Assembly: GCA_946478915.1 (NCBI GenBank)
Contig: CAMLER010000170.1
Coordinates: 1-9,231, forward strand
Length of the DNA: 9,231 nucleotides
Direction: 5' to 3'
Source: an uncultured Chryseolinea sp.
Lineage (GTDB): Bacteria > Bacteroidota > Bacteroidia > Cytophagales > Cyclobacteriaceae
A program made the position numbers and the translations under genes. The notes beneath the pieces are model-generated. The model saw only the letters and a program-made list of their open reading frames with translations. It searched no databases and was not told where the DNA came from. This document shows positions 6,923-9,231 of the stretch, in pieces (the stretch's first letter is position 1; every line of letters starts with the position of its first letter).

Positions 6923-8089
6923 TTAAGAATTCTCTAACCATGATTTGAAATACTTTCCATCATCAATTTTCATTGCAGCCCGGGTGATCATTAACGGCTT
7001 GAACGTATCAACCATAACGGCCAACTCATCGGTCTTTGTTTTCCCAATGCTTCTTTCCATTGCGCCCGGATGTGGACCATGCGGAATGCCTCCCGGGTGT
7101 AGGGTAATATGACCTGGCGCAACATCATTCCTGCTCATAAAATCTCCATCAACGTAGTAGATGACTTCATCTGAATCGATATTGCTATGGTTATAAGGCG
7201 CAGGAATGGAGCGAGGGTGATAGTCGTATAGTCTTGGACAAAAAGAACAAATCACAAAATTATGTCCTTCGAATGTTTGATGCACTGGTGGTGGTTGGTG
7301 TACCCTACCCGTTATGGGCTCAAAGTTATGGATCGAAAAACCATATGGATAGTTGTAGCCGTCCCAGCCTACAACATCAAACGGATGAGTAGCATACGTA
7401 TACTCATATAAGTTATTTTGTTTTTTAATTTTGATGTGAAAATCTCCGCGCTCTTCATGAGTTTCCAGCTCTGCAGGCAGAATAAGATCGCGCTCGCAAT
7501 AGGGTGCATGCTCCAATAACTGTCCGAATTCATTTCGGTACCGGCGAGGCGTATAAATCGGGCTAAAAGATTCAACATACAGCAGCCTGTTGTCCTCTGA
7601 GTCAAATTCGATCTGGTAGATCATACCGCGCGGTATGATGAGGTAGTCTCCATATTTGAAAGGAATTGTACCGAGCAACGTGCGTAGTCTTCCGGAGCCT
7701 CTATGGATGAATAGGAGCTCATCCGCTGATGCATTTTTATAAAAATAGTCTGACATTGATTTTTGGGGCGCAGCAAGTCCGATATGCACGTCGGGGTTAA
7801 CAAGCAAGGCTGTCCGACTCTTTAGAAAATCTTCGACAGGTTGCACATCAAAGCCGATCAGTTTTCTTGCCGTGAGACTTTTATCAAAAGCCAGATCAGG
7901 CGACAGATCGATTGGCGCTTTCACCTGCTTCACCTCCGTGGGCCGATAGATGTGATACAGCAGCGATGAAAACCCGTGAAAGCCTTCCGTGCCAAATAGC
8001 TGCTCATAGTAGTATCCCGAACCATTCGGCTTCTCAAAAATGGTGTGCCGTTTAGCTGGTATTTTTCCTAAGGAATGATAGATCGGCAT
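6923..8089 (-). CDS. hmgA: Homogentisate 1,2-dioxygenase
   Basis: Fe(II) ring-cleavage dioxygenase of the cupin fold that opens homogentisate to maleylacetoacetate. The 388-residue length is shorter than the human (445) and proteobacterial enzymes. Family marks are IIPRGMIYQI (151-160), HQPPPVHQTFEGHNFVICSF (264-283) and TLHPGGIPHGPH (329-340). By alignment from memory with the human iron ligands (His335, Glu341, His371) the ligands here would be His301, Glu308 and His337; the His-to-Glu spacing is one residue longer, compensated by a shorter loop before PGHITLH. The ATG at 8087-8089 begins the conserved YHSLGKIPAKRH segment and has only a weak AAGAGAA before it. It is the first gene of the block, 14-16 nt from the predicted transcription start. 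A 20-bp perfect palindrome lies within its coding sequence at 7620-7639. Confidence 0.95.
   Translation of the reverse strand: MPIYHSLGKIPAKRHTIFEKPNGSGYYYEQLFGTEGFHGFSSLLYHIYRPTEVKQVKAPIDLSPDLAFDKSLTARKLIGFDVQPVEDFLKSRTALLVNPDVHIGLAAPQKSMSDYFYKNASADELLFIHRGSGRLRTLLGTIPFKYGDYLIIPRGMIYQIEFDSEDNRLLYVESFSPIYTPRRYRNEFGQLLEHAPYCERDLILPAELETHEERGDFHIKIKKQNNLYEYTYATHPFDVVGWDGYNYPYGFSIHNFEPITGRVHQPPPVHQTFEGHNFVICSFCPRLYDYHPRSIPAPYNHSNIDSDEVIYYVDGDFMSRNDVAPGHITLHPGGIPHGPHPGAMERSIGKTKTDELAVMVDTFKPLMITRAAMKIDDGKYFKSWLENS
7620..7639. repeat. 20-bp perfect palindrome inside hmgA
   Basis: The half-site ATCATACCGC is followed directly by its exact reverse complement, with no spacer. It encodes the IIPRGMI stretch (residues 151-157), a conserved part of the enzyme, so part of the symmetry could come from codon constraint. 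It could act as a DNA operator-like site or as a small RNA hairpin; neither is shown. Confidence 0.7.
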
Positions 8090-8108
8090 TTCTCTTGTTT
8101 AGTTAATG

Positions 8109-8116
8109 CAAAGATA
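8109..8116 (-). promoter_or_regulatory. Bacteroidota -7 promoter element for the hmgA operon
   Basis: TATCTTTG on the minus strand is an exact match to the Bacteroidota -7 consensus TAnnTTTG. It is 19 bp before the hmgA ATG, which would give a short leader of about 14-16 nt. No TTG-type -33 element is seen at the expected distance (about 8135-8142), so basal activity may be low or an activator may be needed. It is the only convincing promoter found for the six-gene block. Confidence 0.65.
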
Positions 8117-8155
8117 CTTATGCAATCGTTGTAAGTGACCTAAAAAGAGGGAAAT

Positions 8156-8346
8156 TTAACGGCACCTTTTGGCCTTCGGGAACGGGTAAGGAATATCAGC
8201 TAGGTACTTTTGGTATTGGGGATGAGGAATAAGAGGCAAATCTGTCGGACCAAACCCAGACTCAATCATAGCATCTGCGCAAAAAATTGGCCTGTAGGGT
8301 CACTCACAACCGTAAACCCTTTAGGTTCGCTGCCCGGTTTTTTGAT
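8156..8346 (-). pseudogene. Possible remnant of a protein gene, two frames, family unknown
   Basis: Going down the minus strand, codons from 8346 to a TGA at 8266-8268 read 26 residues including PKGFTVVSDPTGQFF. An ATG overlapping that stop (8267-8269) opens the next frame, which reads 37 residues including LPLIPHPQYQKYLADIPY and ends at TAA 8156-8158. The two join naturally if a small insertion or deletion occurred near 8268-8274, which is why a decayed 3' gene end is suggested. Upstream of 8347 there is a stop and then AT-rich DNA with no continuation. I do not recognise the family; a faint likeness to the C-terminus of UGSC-type proteins (VPHP-like end) is only an impression. The opposite strand also has an open stretch here, so chance cannot be excluded. 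Confidence 0.3.
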
Positions 8347-8425
8347 TTAGAACGAAAATTTGTTAGATGCCTTCCAATGTAGCTTAATAATCCTAATTTG
8401 TATGAGATAAGAAAGTTTTAGAATA

Positions 8426-8438
8426 GTGAACGGTTCAC
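8426..8438. repeat. Inverted repeat over the hydrolase start codon
   Basis: GTGAAC-G-GTTCAC: perfect 6-bp arms with a single central base, starting at the GTG start codon. A one-base loop cannot form a hairpin, so if it matters it would be as a protein-binding site on DNA, for example for a TetR- or LacI-like dimer. No regulator gene is in the window. Confidence 0.5.
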
Positions 8439-9231
8439 GACGTAAGTTCTTGCAAAAATCCCTCGCAGCATCTGCGACGGGACTTCTATTACCTTTGAAT
8501 TCACTGTCCATGTATAATCCTCAAAACGAATTTGCAGCCAGGCAGGAAGCACAGCGCCGGAAATTAATGTCACTGTTGGGTGACTTGCCCACACAACATA
8601 AACCGAAAGTACCCAGGCTTATCAGGACAGAACAACACCAGGGCTATACGCTCGAATATTTAGAGTTTGACTTTAATGGTATCGAGCCGGTACCGGGAAT
8701 ATTATTAGTCCCTGAGAAACGCCAGAAGAAAGCGCCATGCATGCTCTACTGTCACGCACACTTTGGCACGTATCCCATCGGCAAAGATGAGCTGCTCAAC
8801 GGCAGAAGTGTGATGCCAGCGTATGCACCCGTTTATGCTGAGAAAGGCATTCTAACACTGGCTATTGATAGTTGGTGTTTTGGTGAACGAAAGACGAACA
8901 CAGAAATGGATGCATTCAAGAAAATGCTTTGGGAGGGTAGAACGTTGTTTGGGATGATGCTTTATGACGAAATCAAAGCCTTGGATTATTTACTCGCACG
9001 GCCGGAGGCGGATCCAGGTAGGGTCGGGGTATTCGGCCTTTCCATGGGCTCTACCAAAGCCTGGTGGCTAGCAGCCTTGGATACACGCATCACAACGTGC
9101 CTGGACCTTTGTTGTATGACAGACTTTCACGAGTTGATTAATGAAAAAAACCTTAAAGGACACGGAATCTATTACTATGTTCCCTCACTTTTAAAACATT
9201 TTGAAACAAAAACCATTAATGAATTGATTGT
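8426..9231 (+). CDS. Tat-exported alpha/beta hydrolase (dienelactone hydrolase / acetyl-xylan-esterase-like), N-terminal part
   Basis: The frame runs from GTG at 8426 to the right edge, 268 full codons with no stop; the C-terminus, including the catalytic Asp and His, is outside. The GTG start is chosen because it gives a twin-arginine signal at once (SRRKFLQKS, then a hydrophobic run to about residue 28); the next in-frame ATG at 8512 would remove the signal, and a TAA at 8408-8410 bars a longer form. Residues about 70-230 show the alpha/beta-hydrolase core: GILLVPE (91-97), CMLYCHAHFG (105-114) near the oxyanion region, LAIDSWCFGER (145-155), and the nucleophile elbow GLSMGS with Ser206. 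The layout resembles secreted esterases of the dienelactone hydrolase or Abhydrolase_7 kind found beside sugar-degradation genes; the substrate is unknown. It is transcribed away from the tyrosine operon and has no evident link to it. Confidence 0.85.
   Translation, partial: MNGSRRKFLQKSLAASATGLLLPLNSLSMYNPQNEFAARQEAQRRKLMSLLGDLPTQHKPKVPRLIRTEQHQGYTLEYLEFDFNGIEPVPGILLVPEKRQKKAPCMLYCHAHFGTYPIGKDELLNGRSVMPAYAPVYAEKGILTLAIDSWCFGERKTNTEMDAFKKMLWEGRTLFGMMLYDEIKALDYLLARPEADPGRVGVFGLSMGSTKAWWLAALDTRITTCLDLCCMTDFHELINEKNLKGHGIYYYVPSLLKHFETKTINELI

Larger units (their letters stand above)
8090..8425. other. Divergent intergenic region between hmgA and the alpha/beta hydrolase gene
   Basis: A 336-bp region between two divergent start codons. 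Next to hmgA it holds the -7 element at 8109-8116. From 8156 to 8346 the minus strand contains two adjacent short frames that look protein-like and are listed separately as a possible gene remnant. Next to the hydrolase gene the DNA is AT-rich (about 8341-8425) and must hold its promoter; the nearest match is CTAATTTG ending at 8400, which lacks one consensus position and has no -33 partner at normal spacing. No tRNA, riboswitch or strong terminator was seen. Confidence 0.7.

Noticed and set aside
8107..8232. Plus-strand open stretch of about 41 codons in the intergenic region
   Set aside because: No start codon, ends at TAA 8230-8232, crosses the hmgA promoter; amino acid content looks plausible but there is no other support.
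8225..8236. 12-bp match AGGAATAAGAGG shared with 4413-4424
   Set aside because: The second site lacks the rest of the heptameric pattern and falls within the protein-like remnant; probably chance.
8308..8343. AACCG...CGGTT stem followed by six T as a terminator
   Set aside because: Only five pairs with a long interior, and no gene on that strand ends just before it.
8393..8400. CTAATTTG as the -7 element of the hydrolase gene
   Set aside because: The TA of the consensus is displaced by one base and the nearest upstream TTG is too far away (over 30 bp); kept only as a remark.

Overview
The window looks like chromosomal DNA from a Bacteroidota bacterium, probably of the Cytophagales or Chitinophagales type. 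The grounds are a near-perfect Bacteroidota -7 promoter element (TAnnTTTG form) in front of the main operon, the long (585-residue) form of aromatic amino acid hydroxylase, the short (388-residue) homogentisate dioxygenase, weak Shine-Dalgarno use, and Tat-type lipid-free secreted enzymes. The family assignments are firm; the taxonomic one is inference.

Layout: positions 8089 to 1 on the minus strand form one co-directional block that reads, in transcription order, hmgA (homogentisate 1,2-dioxygenase), hppD (4-hydroxyphenylpyruvate dioxygenase), fahA (fumarylacetoacetase, GTG start), a flavin-reductase-fold protein, phhA (phenylalanine/aromatic amino acid hydroxylase), and the N-terminal 544 residues of a Tat-exported molybdenum hydroxylase large subunit (IorB type) that runs off the left edge. 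Gaps are 30, 12, 106, 1 and 61 bp. A promoter for the block lies at about 8109-8116. The 106-bp gap between fahA and the flavin-reductase gene is filled by two families of 7-bp tandem repeats.

From 8090 to 8425 there is a 336-bp divergent intergenic region. It holds the hmgA promoter, a stretch on the minus strand that reads like a broken remnant of a protein gene, and an inverted repeat covering the start codon of the next gene. From 8426 to the right edge the plus strand encodes the first 268 residues of a Tat-exported alpha/beta hydrolase.

How the genes work together: PhhA makes tyrosine from phenylalanine; after transamination (enzyme not in the window) HppD makes homogentisate, HmgA opens its ring to maleylacetoacetate, and FahA cleaves fumarylacetoacetate to fumarate and acetoacetate. 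The usual glutathione-dependent maleylacetoacetate isomerase is not here, nor are pterin-recycling enzymes for PhhA. The flavin-reductase-fold gene, one base from phhA, is the least understood member of the set and the best candidate for an undescribed role. No RNA genes, insertion sequences or CRISPR arrays were seen.
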